Source of the DNA: Chryseobacterium flavum
GTDB taxonomy: Bacteria > Bacteroidota > Bacteroidia > Flavobacteriales > Weeksellaceae
DNA: 58,460 nt
Assembly: GCF_003385595.1 (NCBI RefSeq)
Contig: NZ_QNUE01000019.1
Span: 1 to 58,460 of the forward strand
Direction of reading: 5' to 3'
The notes beneath the pieces were generated by a model. The model made no database searches, was not told where the DNA came from, and saw only the letters and a list, made by a program, of their open reading frames with translations. Positions 50,496 to 58,365 of this stretch are shown here, one piece after another. Both the position numbers and the translations under genes were made by a program. The number at the start of each line of letters is the position of its first letter. The stretch's first letter is position 1.

Positions 50496-51338
50496 TCAGG
50501 AGTAAATCTGTGAACTTTCCCAGCCCATTATCAGCTGTTTCCTTTCACTGCCCCAGCGGTATCCTCCCAGATGGCCGGTAGATTGAATAACCCGGTGGCA
50601 AGGGATAAGAAAAGCGACAGGATTACTTCCGACAGCTGTTCCTACAGCTCTGGACGCTTTCGGGCTTCCGATCTTTTCTGCAAGGCTGCCATAAGTAGAC
50701 AGCTTTCCCATTGGAATTGTCAGCAGGCTTTCCCAGACTTTAAGCTGAAAATCAGTTCCTTTCAGATGAAGTTTGATTGTATTTAACCTGGTCCAGTCTT
50801 TTTCGAATATGGACAAAGCATTCTTTTGAAGAGCGTCCTGTTTTTCAAAAAAAGAGGCATTGGGGAATTTATGTTTCAGATCCCCCAATGCTGTTTCTTT
50901 ATTACTTTCAAAAGCCATATAACAGATCCCTTTTTCTGTGGAAGCAACTGCTATATTTCCAAACGGACTTTCTGAAAAGCTATAATTGATCACAAGGTTT
51001 TTTCCGCCGTTTTTATATTCTGCAGGAGTCATTCCCTCTATTTTCACAAACAGATCATGAAGTCTGCTCGTGCTGGAAAGTCCCGTTTCATAAGCGGTAT
51101 CAAATAAACTTGCCTTTTCTTCTTTTAATAAATTTTTAGCATGTTCAAGGCTAATGAACTGTAAAAATTTCTTCGGGCTTGTTCCTGCCCAGTCCGTAAA
51201 TATTTTTTGAAAATGAGCCGGACTCAGGTGAATATTTTCTGCCACTTCCTCCAAACTTGGCTGAAGCCTGAAATTGCTCTGTATATATTCTATCGCTTTG
51301 GCAATTCTGTTATAATCAATTTGATTTTGTGTGGACAT
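50496..51338 (-). CDS. AraC-type HTH fused to O6-alkylguanine-DNA alkyltransferase (Ada-like, short form)
   Basis: The 280-residue protein joins an AraC-type double HTH (about residues 10-110, TSPKKFLQFISLEHAKNLLK) to a C-terminal alkyltransferase (about 115-275) with the acceptor Cys247 in LIPCHRVI. It lacks the N-terminal Zn domain whose Cys38 senses methylphosphotriesters in E. coli Ada, so it is an HTH-Ogt fusion. I chose the ATG at 51338; the longer reading from 51437 overlaps the agmatinase stop and has no family match. It may repair DNA and regulate alkB in response to alkylation. Confidence 0.9.
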   Translation of the reverse strand: MSTQNQIDYNRIAKAIEYIQSNFRLQPSLEEVAENIHLSPAHFQKIFTDWAGTSPKKFLQFISLEHAKNLLKEEKASLFDTAYETGLSSTSRLHDLFVKIEGMTPAEYKNGGKNLVINYSFSESPFGNIAVASTEKGICYMAFESNKETALGDLKHKFPNASFFEKQDALQKNALSIFEKDWTRLNTIKLHLKGTDFQLKVWESLLTIPMGKLSTYGSLAEKIGSPKASRAVGTAVGSNPVAFLIPCHRVIQSTGHLGGYRWGSERKQLIMGWESSQIYS

Positions 51339-51405
51339 TTTATTCTTTTTTACCTCACAAATTTCCAAAGAATATACGGCAGAAAAAATCCGATTCTTGC
51401 GAAAT

Positions 51406-52263
51406 TTAGTTGTTATTATAAATATCGTAGTAAGCAAGCATTTTGTAGTATAGCTTAGCAGACAGGAAAGCTGTTGGCTTAGCCATTGGAGAATCCATTA
51501 ATTCTACAATATCAAATGCCACTACATTACATTTTTCAAATACTTTTCTTAACAATTCCAATGTCGGATACCACTGTAATCCTCCTGGCTCAGGAGTTCC
51601 TGTAGATGGAGCAATAGCAGGATCAAAAGCATCTAAGTCAATAGTGATATAAACATTTCCGGAAACTTTTTCCAATACATCATTAATCCAGTTCTCATTA
51701 TTTGCAATTTCATGAGCAAAGAAAACCCTTCCTTCCGGTAAATACTGAGCTTCTTCCACGTCCATAGAACGGATTCCCACCTGTACAAGATTATGTTTCT
51801 GGTTCGCTTCAAAAACAGCACAGGCATGATTTGAAGTGGATCCATGAAACTCAGGACGCAAATCTGTATGAGCATCCAACTGAAGAACTGTTAAGTTTTC
51901 GTATTTTTCACCTACAGCACGGATAGAACCTATTGATACAGAATGTTCCCCTCCAAAAAGAGTAAATAACTTCCCTTCATGGCCCAAAAGCTCTTTTGTT
52001 TTCTGGTAAACTGCTTCTGTCATCGCTTCCGGAGTTGAATTTTCAGAAACTTCCCCGGCAAGATATACTCCCTGCAAGTAAGGTTCAGTTTGTGTTTCAA
52101 TATCGTAAAGCTCCATATTTTCAGAAGCGTCTAAGAATAGTTCGGGACCTTTATCAGCTCCCTTACCCCATGTTGAAGTTCCATCATAAGGAACAGTTAC
52201 CAACATTACTTTCGAATTCTCTAGCGTTGCGTTTTCCTCGGGAATTCCTGCGTATGTTCTCAT
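51406..52263 (-). CDS. speB: Agmatinase (ureohydrolase)
   Basis: The 285-residue Mn2+ enzyme hydrolyses agmatine to putrescine and urea. Metal ligands are His107 (GGEHSVSIG), Asp130, His132 and Asp134 (LDAHTDLR), and Asp209 and Asp211 (TIDLDAFDPAIAPSTGTP). The C-terminal catalytic region reads DIVELMDSP. It follows the arginine decarboxylase gene 924 bases upstream on the same strand, with an opposing HAD gene between them, so the two polyamine genes are separate transcription units. It has its own TATCTTTG box (52308-52315). Arginase-type activity cannot be excluded from sequence alone, but context favours agmatine. Confidence 0.9.
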   Translation of the reverse strand: MRTYAGIPEENATLENSKVMLVTVPYDGTSTWGKGADKGPELFLDASENMELYDIETQTEPYLQGVYLAGEVSENSTPEAMTEAVYQKTKELLGHEGKLFTLFGGEHSVSIGSIRAVGEKYENLTVLQLDAHTDLRPEFHGSTSNHACAVFEANQKHNLVQVGIRSMDVEEAQYLPEGRVFFAHEIANNENWINDVLEKVSGNVYITIDLDAFDPAIAPSTGTPEPGGLQWYPTLELLRKVFEKCNVVAFDIVELMDSPMAKPTAFLSAKLYYKMLAYYDIYNNN

Positions 52264-52307
52264 GCTTTATTTAAAAATTTAATGTTTAAAGATTGAAATA
52301 TCAAAAG

Positions 52308-52315
52308 CAAAGATA
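52308..52315 (-). promoter_or_regulatory. Putative -7 promoter box of speB
   Basis: The minus strand reads TATCTTTG, an exact TAnnTTTG match, 44 bases before the ATG at 52263. The longer leader is unusual among the boxes in this window. Confidence 0.5.
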
Positions 52316-52463
52316 CGAAGACTTTGTGAGTTTGCGGTAAGAGTTTTAAAGTTCACATCAGCCGTTGGAGATTAAGCTAAGATGATACTGAACCCTGAAA
52401 AGTCACACTTAAAACTACAATATCTGTATTCGATATGGGTTTTTAACTTTCACCTCAAATCCC

Positions 52464-52471
52464 TATTTTTG
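52464..52471 (+). promoter_or_regulatory. Putative -7 promoter box of the HAD gene
   Basis: TATTTTTG matches TAnnTTTG and ends 15 bases before the ATG at 52487. It places the start inside the longer reading that would begin at 52382. Confidence 0.6.
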
Positions 52472-52486
52472 TATAAAACTTTCAAT

Positions 52487-53146
52487 ATGTCTTTAAAAGC
52501 TGTTCTTTTTGATATGGATGGAGTGATTGTAGATACAGAGCCATTACATAGAAAAGCTTATTTCAAAACGTTTGACGAGTTGGAAATTACCGTTTCCGAA
52601 GATCTGTATACTTCTTTTACAGGTGCCTCTACCAAGCGGGTTTGCGAAACACTGATCCAAAAGTACAATTTAAGCCATACCCATGAAGCCATTGCCGGTA
52701 TTAAAAGATCTCATTTCAAGGATTATTTCTATAATGATGAGGAATTTGACCTGATTCCGGGAGTAAGACAGTTGATTGAGCATTATCATGAAAATGGAAT
52801 AAAACTTATTCTGGCCTCTTCAGCAACAATGACTACCATCAATATGGTCTTTGAAAAATTCGGGTTGGAAAAATATTTCAGCGGAAAAATAAGTGGTGCA
52901 GACTTAAAGGAATCAAAACCACATCCGGAGGTCTTTCTGCTTGCTGCTGAAATGGCAGATGAAACTAAAGAAAACTGTATGGTGATTGAAGATTCTACAA
53001 ATGGAATTCTTGCTGCGCACCGAGCTGAAATTTTCTGTGCTGCCTACAGAAGCCCTCATTCAAAAAGCCAGGATTACACCTTAGCAGATGTTGTAATTTC
53101 AGATTATGAAGAACTTGAACTGGATAAAATTTCAAAATATTTTTAA
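52487..53146 (+). CDS. HAD-superfamily phosphatase / beta-phosphoglucomutase-like
   Basis: The 219-residue cytoplasmic protein has the HAD nucleophile loop LFDMDGVIVDTEP (Asp9, Asp11), motif II LILASSA, motif III lysine in KESKPHPEVF, and motif IV VIEDSTNGI. The cap insertion after motif I (about 20-80) is helical, as in beta-phosphoglucomutase and other subclass I enzymes. The substrate could be a sugar phosphate or another phosphoester. It is transcribed opposite to its polyamine neighbours speA and speB, so its link to that pathway is doubtful. The ATG at 52487 follows its promoter box by 15 bases. Confidence 0.9.
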   Translation: MSLKAVLFDMDGVIVDTEPLHRKAYFKTFDELEITVSEDLYTSFTGASTKRVCETLIQKYNLSHTHEAIAGIKRSHFKDYFYNDEEFDLIPGVRQLIEHYHENGIKLILASSATMTTINMVFEKFGLEKYFSGKISGADLKESKPHPEVFLLAAEMADETKENCMVIEDSTNGILAAHRAEIFCAAYRSPHSKSQDYTLADVVISDYEELELDKISKYF

Positions 53147-53151
53147 ATAAC

Positions 53152-53176
53152 AAAGCTCTCAGATTTTGAGAGCTTT
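53152..53176. terminator. Bidirectional terminator between the HAD and speA genes
   Basis: AAAGCTCTCA (53152-53161) pairs perfectly with TGAGAGCTTT (53167-53176) around a 5-base loop, with T-runs on both strands. Confidence 0.85.
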
Positions 53177-53186
53177 ATTTTAAGAT

Positions 53187-54581
53187 TTATTTATATCCAA
53201 GAAGTTTCAGAACATCTTCGGGTTCTTGCTTTTCACGGAAAATTTCATATTGGAATTCTCCGTTTTCATCTTTCTGGATCAGGATATGTCTTGGCTGAGG
53301 CATCAGACAGTGATGTACTCCTCCGTATCCTCCAATGGTTTCCTGATAAGCTCCGGTATGGAAAAATCCGATATATAAAGGTTTTGTATCACTGAATACC
53401 GGCAGATAAATCGCATTGGTATGTTGCTCAGAGTTATAATAATCATCTGAATCGCATGTTAGCCCTCCCAGGAAAACCCTCTCATAGGTATCTTCCCAAC
53501 GGTTAAGCGGAAGCATGATAAAGTGTCTTGAAATTGCCCACGTATCAGGAAGCGTAGTCATGAATGAAGAGTCAATCATATTCCATTTTTCTCTGTCATT
53601 CTGACGTTTCTGAGAAATAATCTTGTAAAGATTAGCACCACTTTCTCCTACGGTGAAACTACCAAATTCAGTATAGATATTGGGTTCTTCCACCCCTTCC
53701 TCTTCACAGAATTTTTTGATCTGGGAAACGATTTCCTCCACCATATACTGGTAGTCATAATCAAAGTTTAAAGAAGTTTTGATCGGGAAACCACCACCGA
53801 TATTAAGAGAATCCACTTCAGGAGCAATTTTTTTCAAACGAGCATAAACACGAAGACATTTATATAATTCGTTCCAGTAGTAGGCCGTATCCTTGATCCC
53901 GGTATTAATGAAAAAGTGAAGCATCTTTAATCTTGCGTTGGGATGCTCTGCAATTTTCTGACTGTAGTATGGGATAATATCTTTATACCCGATTCCCAGT
54001 CTTGAGGTATAAAATTCAAACTTCGGTTCTTCTTCTGAAGCAATTCTGATCCCTATATTAAATGTGGAATCTATACTTTCTGTCAGCTTATCAAGCTCAC
54101 GGTAATTATCAAGGATGGGAGTAATATTCTCAAAACCGTTATTGATCATATCTGAAATTTTTGTCAGATAATCATCCGTTTTGAATCCATTACAGATCAC
54201 TTCAATATTTTTATCTACTTTACCGTTCTCATAAAGGGATTTCACAATATCCATATCATATGCAGAAGATGTTTCAATAGAAATATCATTCTTCAGGGCC
54301 TCTTCCAATACGAAGTTAAAATGGCTGGATTTTGTACAGTAGCAGTAGGTATAATTCTTTTTATATTCGGTTTTCTCAAAAGCTTCCTTAAACCAGCTTT
54401 TGGCTTTCTGAATATTTTGAGAAATTCTCGGCAGATAGCTAATCTTTAGCGGAGTGCCAAATTGTTCTACAACATCCATCAATGGAATATCGTGGAACAA
54501 CAAATTGTTCTCAGAAACATTAAATTCCTCTGTAGGAAAATATAATGTCTGATCAATAAGTTCCGAGTACTTTATTTTCAT
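53187..54581 (-). CDS. speA: Biosynthetic arginine decarboxylase (PLP, fold type III)
   Basis: The 464-residue enzyme decarboxylates arginine to agmatine, the first step toward putrescine. The PLP lysine is Lys84 in YCYCTKSSH. The glycine-rich phosphate-binding loop is SLNIGGGFP, and the C-terminal GGLTCDSDDYY holds the CDS dyad that completes the dimer active site. It is much shorter than E. coli SpeA (about 658 residues), as expected for the Bacteroidota form. The next polyamine gene, speB, lies downstream on the same strand beyond the opposing HAD gene. The main alternative is a diaminopimelate/ornithine decarboxylase relative; context favours arginine. Confidence 0.88.
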   Translation of the reverse strand: MKIKYSELIDQTLYFPTEEFNVSENNLLFHDIPLMDVVEQFGTPLKISYLPRISQNIQKAKSWFKEAFEKTEYKKNYTYCYCTKSSHFNFVLEEALKNDISIETSSAYDMDIVKSLYENGKVDKNIEVICNGFKTDDYLTKISDMINNGFENITPILDNYRELDKLTESIDSTFNIGIRIASEEEPKFEFYTSRLGIGYKDIIPYYSQKIAEHPNARLKMLHFFINTGIKDTAYYWNELYKCLRVYARLKKIAPEVDSLNIGGGFPIKTSLNFDYDYQYMVEEIVSQIKKFCEEEGVEEPNIYTEFGSFTVGESGANLYKIISQKRQNDREKWNMIDSSFMTTLPDTWAISRHFIMLPLNRWEDTYERVFLGGLTCDSDDYYNSEQHTNAIYLPVFSDTKPLYIGFFHTGAYQETIGGYGGVHHCLMPQPRHILIQKDENGEFQYEIFREKQEPEDVLKLLGYK

Positions 54582-54703
54582 TTCTAAACAAGTGAATTAA
54601 GAAATGCAAAATTGCTAAAAAAGTTTGATTTTTAGGTGTTAAAATTATTATAATTTTAATTAATGACCGGATATTATATTCTGTAAAAATTTCCAACTGA
54701 TAA

Positions 54704-55579
54704 TCAGTAGGTAAACTTTTGAATGTACTCTTTTCTTTTATGTTCAGAAATTCCCAAAACCCTTTCAATATAGACATCCGCAGAACCATATTTCTTATTA
54801 ATCTCCTCAAAAGCTGCGTCAAGGTATTTTTTTTCTACCCAGCTCAACTTTTCCAATACCTGCAAATCCATTTTCGGATACAGAAAATGCAAAGTATTTG
54901 CAAGTCTGAGCCGTTTCTGAACCAGCTCTTCACGGTAATTATTGGATAGAAGATATTCATTATAAATTGTTTCCCTGTCAAACTTCAGGATAGTCAGAAT
55001 CAATGCCGTAATAATTCCGGTTCTGTCTTTACCTGCAGTACAATGATAAAGAACCGGATCTTTTGATTCCAAAACCGCTGTAATGATAGTCTTTAGGGTT
55101 TCCGGGTCCTCTGTTACATATTCACGGTAGAATTCTGTCATCCTTTTATCTGCATCAGAGGCATCCACTTTACCTTTGAGTACCAGTTTCCTGGCTTGCG
55201 ACAGCTGATCTCCTTCATCCTCAAAAGCAGAATATTTCTTATATATTATATGGTGAGGAATCTGATCCGGCTTTTGAACTATTTCCTTCGGATTTCTAAG
55301 GTCAATGATTTCCCGTATTCCCAATTTTTCAATCTCGTCAAAAGATTTTTTTTTCAATTTATGAAGATGGGCACTTCTGTAAAAAATCCCTGCTTTTAAA
55401 ACTCTTCCTTCTGTATTTTCTATATTTCCTATAGTACGGAAATTGGTTACTTTCTTGATTCTGATCACTTTCTCAGTTTCATTTTTTCCATATTCTGGGG
55501 TTTCAAAATGCTGGGTCTTACATGAGAAAATACAGAACAATAAAACCGTAATAACTGATATTTTGATTAATTTATTCAA
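54704..55579 (-). CDS. Lipoprotein tyrosine phosphatase (Y_phosphatase3-like)
   Basis: The 291-residue protein has a signal with the lipobox CIFSC (Cys20), so it is anchored in a membrane facing the periplasm. The phosphatase motif CX5R is HCTAGKDRTG (Cys180, Arg186), and FRTIGNIENTEGRVLKAGIFYRSAHL is the family N-terminal signature with the Arg69 region; DLRNPKEI follows. Members dephosphorylate tyrosine or phosphoinositide-like substrates. An exported enzyme of this type would act on periplasmic or host-derived phosphoesters. It is monocistronic. Confidence 0.88.
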   Translation of the reverse strand: MNKLIKISVITVLLFCIFSCKTQHFETPEYGKNETEKVIRIKKVTNFRTIGNIENTEGRVLKAGIFYRSAHLHKLKKKSFDEIEKLGIREIIDLRNPKEIVQKPDQIPHHIIYKKYSAFEDEGDQLSQARKLVLKGKVDASDADKRMTEFYREYVTEDPETLKTIITAVLESKDPVLYHCTAGKDRTGIITALILTILKFDRETIYNEYLLSNNYREELVQKRLRLANTLHFLYPKMDLQVLEKLSWVEKKYLDAAFEEINKKYGSADVYIERVLGISEHKRKEYIQKFTY

Positions 55580-55664
55580 TAATTTTTAATTTAACCATGA
55601 TAGATTCATCTAAAAGAAGTCTTTCTCACTGTTGAGATGTACTTTTTGTATCTGAAAATACAAT

Positions 55665-56294
55665 TTATAAATAATTCTTCCCGATAAAAATCAACAGATC
55701 CCCTTTTTCATATTCAATGGATACCTCATCTTCCACCGCAAAATTACGGGTTCCGATTCTGGATGTAATGTTTAAGTTTCCATTTTGCAATGGCCAGTTC
55801 AATCCTTTTGTTGTAATATTTTCAGCTATGGGAAAAGGATATAAAGAAACCATTTTGTCTTTTATTCCCTTTACTATAATTTTTTTGGGTATAAAATAAT
55901 ATTCTGAAAACTCATCATAAAATTTCAGGTCCATTTTATGTTTAAAGGCATAAGCAACAGTCAGGTTCCCCAGAAAATGGTCCTGTTCACCTCCGCTTCC
56001 TCCAAAAACATCAACACTCCTTCCTCCCTTTTCAATAATTATATCCAAAGCTTTATAAAAATCTGTTTGGTTCTGGTCTGGTGTATGAATAAATTTTTTC
56101 TGGTAAATACTCTCATCTGAACCGGAATGCGAATCAAAATCGCCGGAAATAAAATCGAGTTTATCCAAAGGAAAATCCATCCTTTTTAAATAATGAAAAG
56201 CGCCGTCAGTACAGGCTATCAAACCATAATTTTCAAGCTTCGGGAAAGATTTCGGTGCTTCCCCATTGATGAAAAGCAATACTTTATCTTTCAT
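55665..56294 (-). CDS. thiN: Thiamine diphosphokinase
   Basis: The 209-residue enzyme converts thiamine to thiamine diphosphate with ATP. The motifs ISGDFDS (residues 49-55), TPDQNQTDFYKAL (71-83) and the glycine-rich GGSGGEQDHFLGN (about 98-110) match the family. The start overlaps the end of the cobalamin adenosyltransferase gene by 11 bases, so the two are cotranscribed, perhaps as cofactor-activation functions. The hairpin-free gap downstream (55580-55664) separates it from the phosphatase gene. Confidence 0.92.
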   Translation of the reverse strand: MKDKVLLFINGEAPKSFPKLENYGLIACTDGAFHYLKRMDFPLDKLDFISGDFDSHSGSDESIYQKKFIHTPDQNQTDFYKALDIIIEKGGRSVDVFGGSGGEQDHFLGNLTVAYAFKHKMDLKFYDEFSEYYFIPKKIIVKGIKDKMVSLYPFPIAENITTKGLNWPLQNGNLNITSRIGTRNFAVEDEVSIEYEKGDLLIFIGKNYL

Positions 56295-56853
56295 TCGGAT
56301 TCCAGTACTCTTCCGGTTCGTTGTTTAGTTTTGAGGTATACCTTGCTAAGACAAAAAGATAGTCTGAAAGTCTGTTTAAATATTTAATGAGTTCAGGTCG
56401 TACTTCTTCAGATTCATTTAAAAACACCAGTGAACGTTCGGCTCTTCTGCAGATCGTTCTGGCAGCATGTAAAAAAGTAGCAGGTTTTCCACCTCCCGGA
56501 AGGATAAAGTATTGAAGAGGCTCCAGTTTTTCATCAAAAGCATCCATCCATTTTTCCAATTCTTCAATCTCAGCTTCTGAAATAACTAATGGAAGACGCG
56601 ATTTTCCATTTGCCAGCATTAGTTTATCCACCGGTGTTGCAGCTTCGGAACCTACGGTGAATAAATCAAACTGAATTTTTTTCAATTGTTTCAAAACCTC
56701 GCTGTCGTCAATATGGCTTTTTGCTATTCCGATAAAAGAATTAAGCTCATCGATATTTCCATAGCTGTCAACCCTGGCGCTGGCTTTGGAAACTCTTGTT
56801 CCGCCATAAAGTGCCGTTTGACCTTTATCTCCTGTTTTGGTATAAATTTTCAT
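56284..56853 (-). CDS. Cob(I)alamin adenosyltransferase, PduO type
   Basis: The 189-residue enzyme adenosylates cob(I)alamin to make coenzyme B12. The N-terminal KIYTKTGDKGQTALYGG is the ATP-binding P-loop-like signature, followed by RVSKASARVDSYGNIDELNSF and the C-terminal CRRAERSLVFLNES. I place the start at the ATG 56853; the longer reading from 56910 adds a non-conserved leader. It overlaps the thiN start by 11 bases. It implies that adenosylcobalamin is used or salvaged in this organism, although no B12-dependent enzyme lies in the window. Confidence 0.92.
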   Translation of the reverse strand: MKIYTKTGDKGQTALYGGTRVSKASARVDSYGNIDELNSFIGIAKSHIDDSEVLKQLKKIQFDLFTVGSEAATPVDKLMLANGKSRLPLVISEAEIEELEKWMDAFDEKLEPLQYFILPGGGKPATFLHAARTICRRAERSLVFLNESEEVRPELIKYLNRLSDYLFVLARYTSKLNNEPEEYWNPNER

Positions 56854-56915
56854 ACTACTAAAATACTTTTTTTTGTACAATGTGAAAAGTAAAAGTATCA
56901 CTGATACCAAATAAA

Positions 56916-56935
56916 ATGGCCGGAAACCCGGCCAT
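56916..56935 (-). terminator. GC-rich terminator of the 56943 lipoprotein gene
   Basis: A perfect 8-bp stem, ATGGCCGG with CCGGCCAT, has a 4-base loop and is followed on the minus strand by TTTTATTTGG. It lies 7 bases beyond the stop. Confidence 0.85.
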
Positions 56936-56942
56936 ATCCAAA

Positions 56943-57527
56943 TTATTTATTTACCTCTACATATTGTATTACGGTCTGATTTTTTGGGTTGTAGATAATT
57001 GTACTACTGTTTGGAAATCTTTTAAGTTTATAGTATTCAATACTTTTATCATTTTTAATATCCTCCAGGAAACCGGTATCAAAAGTGTTTTCGGGAAGAA
57101 ATTTTGAAATAAAACTTATTTTATCAATAATACTCTGCCCATCAATTTTACGGGCTGTTTTATCTGACTTATTCTCATCGGTAGAAGGCTGTTTCTCCAA
57201 AAAAACCAACAATGGTGTAATATCGGCTTTATACTTAAACAGGTAGCCCTCAGAACCATTAGGAAATTTAAATTTCTTTCCTTTTTCTTCTGAAACTATG
57301 GTTGCACCTGCAGAAGGAAAAACCTCACTGAATTTAACATCCTCAGAATTTGTCAGGGAACTTATAGATTCACTGACTGTTTTTCTGACTGTTTCTTCAA
57401 CAGCTTCCTGCGCTTTTTGCTGTACTGTTTCTGTCGTTTTCTGAACAGTCTGATCAATCTTTTCTTCAATTTTATTACATGATACTAATAAAAGAGCAGT
57501 AATAACTGGCAAAATATGCTTCTTCAT
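56943..57527 (-). CDS. Hypothetical lipoprotein with an N-terminal coiled coil
   Basis: The 194-residue lipoprotein has the lipobox LLVSC (Cys17). Residues 20-58 form a highly charged helical segment with Gln/Glu/Thr repeats (IDQTVQKTTETVQQKAQEAVEE), probably a coiled coil. After it comes a soluble domain with FPNGSEGYLFKYK and a beta-rich end. I recognise no family. It is monocistronic and opposite to the DinB-like gene, with which it shares a promoter region of 173 bases. Confidence 0.75.
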   Translation of the reverse strand: MKKHILPVITALLLVSCNKIEEKIDQTVQKTTETVQQKAQEAVEETVRKTVSESISSLTNSEDVKFSEVFPSAGATIVSEEKGKKFKFPNGSEGYLFKYKADITPLLVFLEKQPSTDENKSDKTARKIDGQSIIDKISFISKFLPENTFDTGFLEDIKNDKSIEYYKLKRFPNSSTIIYNPKNQTVIQYVEVNK

Positions 57528-57635
57528 AATTCTAAATAATAGTCTTTTTTATTAATATACTTTTTCTCTAACGGAAAACTAGGTCAGGATATTTGATAAA
57601 GAAATAAAATATTTTTTGTACCCAAAAAAATCTAC

Positions 57636-57651
57636 TGACAACCTGTTGTCA
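57636..57651. promoter_or_regulatory. Candidate operator palindrome upstream of the DinB-fold gene
   Basis: TGACAA (57636-57641) and TTGTCA (57646-57651) form a perfect 6+6 palindrome with a 4-base centre. It lies 11 bases upstream of the TATCTTTG box (57663-57670) and contains a TTG that could serve as part of the -33 region. A dimeric regulator could bind here and block transcription. Confidence 0.45.
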
Positions 57652-57662
57652 TACCCTGCCTT

Positions 57663-57670
57663 TATCTTTG
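57663..57670 (+). promoter_or_regulatory. Putative -7 promoter box of the DinB-fold gene
   Basis: TATCTTTG matches TAnnTTTG and ends 30 bases before the ATG at 57701. Confidence 0.6.
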
Positions 57671-57700
57671 TATCAACAATAACACAAAAATCATACAATT

Positions 57701-58192
57701 ATGACAACTACAGCAACAGCTACAAAGCAATTCATGACAACTGAACAATTATTAAAGCACTGGCAAGGACACAGAAACCTGACAAGGAGAGTAATTGAAG
57801 CTTTCCCTGAAAAAGAATTATTTGAATTTTCAGTAGCGGGGATGAGACCATTTGCAAAGCTTGCAATAGAGCTGATAAGTATCGGCGGACCTGCTTTAAA
57901 AGGTATTGTAGAAAAAAACATGGAAGCTTATAATGAAGAAGGATTTGCTCCAAAAACAAAAGCAGAAATCCTAAAGAAATGGGATGAAGAAACTGAAGTC
58001 ATTAATCACTATTTCGGACAGATATCTGAGGATCGTTTTCAGGAAACTTTCAATTTATTCGGACAATATGAATTCCCGGTATATGAAAATATCCTGTATT
58101 TTGTAGACAATGAAATCCATCATCGTGGACAAGGATATGTTTACCTGAGAGCTTTAGGAATTGAACCACCTTTCTTCTGGGAAAGATTTTAA
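57701..58192 (+). CDS. DinB-fold (DfsB-like) protein
   Basis: The 163-residue four-helix-bundle protein has the C-terminal family signature VDNEIHHRGQGYVYLRALG with adjacent His140 and His141, and a likely metal-binding N-terminal half. In typical DinB proteins a third histidine lies in helix 2; here that region reads RPFAKLAIELISIG and shows no histidine, so the metal site may differ or be weak. Members are often thiol transferases or are uncharacterised. It is transcribed alone with a promoter box and a candidate operator upstream. Confidence 0.82.
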   Translation: MTTTATATKQFMTTEQLLKHWQGHRNLTRRVIEAFPEKELFEFSVAGMRPFAKLAIELISIGGPALKGIVEKNMEAYNEEGFAPKTKAEILKKWDEETEVINHYFGQISEDRFQETFNLFGQYEFPVYENILYFVDNEIHHRGQGYVYLRALGIEPPFFWERF

Positions 58193-58337
58193 TAATCAAG
58201 GAAATTACAAAAGCTAAGCCACTCTAAAACTCAAGTAAATAACTCATATCAATCCAATTTTTAACAAGCAGCTTATGGTATTAGCAATTGTATCCCAATA
58301 ACCATTTCATCTTTTTGCGTTAATCAAGTCTTTTAAG

Positions 58338-58365
58338 AGGCTGTCTCAAAAGGACAGCCTTTTTT
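58338..58365 (+). terminator. Hairpin with T-run near the right edge
   Basis: AGGCTGTC (58338-58345) pairs with GACAGCCT (58353-58360) around a short loop, followed by a T-run. It may be the terminator of the DinB-fold gene 145 bases upstream, or belong to an element that continues beyond the window. The stretch 58193-58337 shows no gene. Confidence 0.6.

Noticed and set aside
51339..51437. Longer N-terminus of the Ada-like protein
   Set aside because: It overlaps the 3' end of speB, and the family start is at the ATG at 51338.
52382..52486. Longer N-terminus of the HAD protein from 52382
   Set aside because: The extra residues contain the promoter box at 52464 and do not match the family start.
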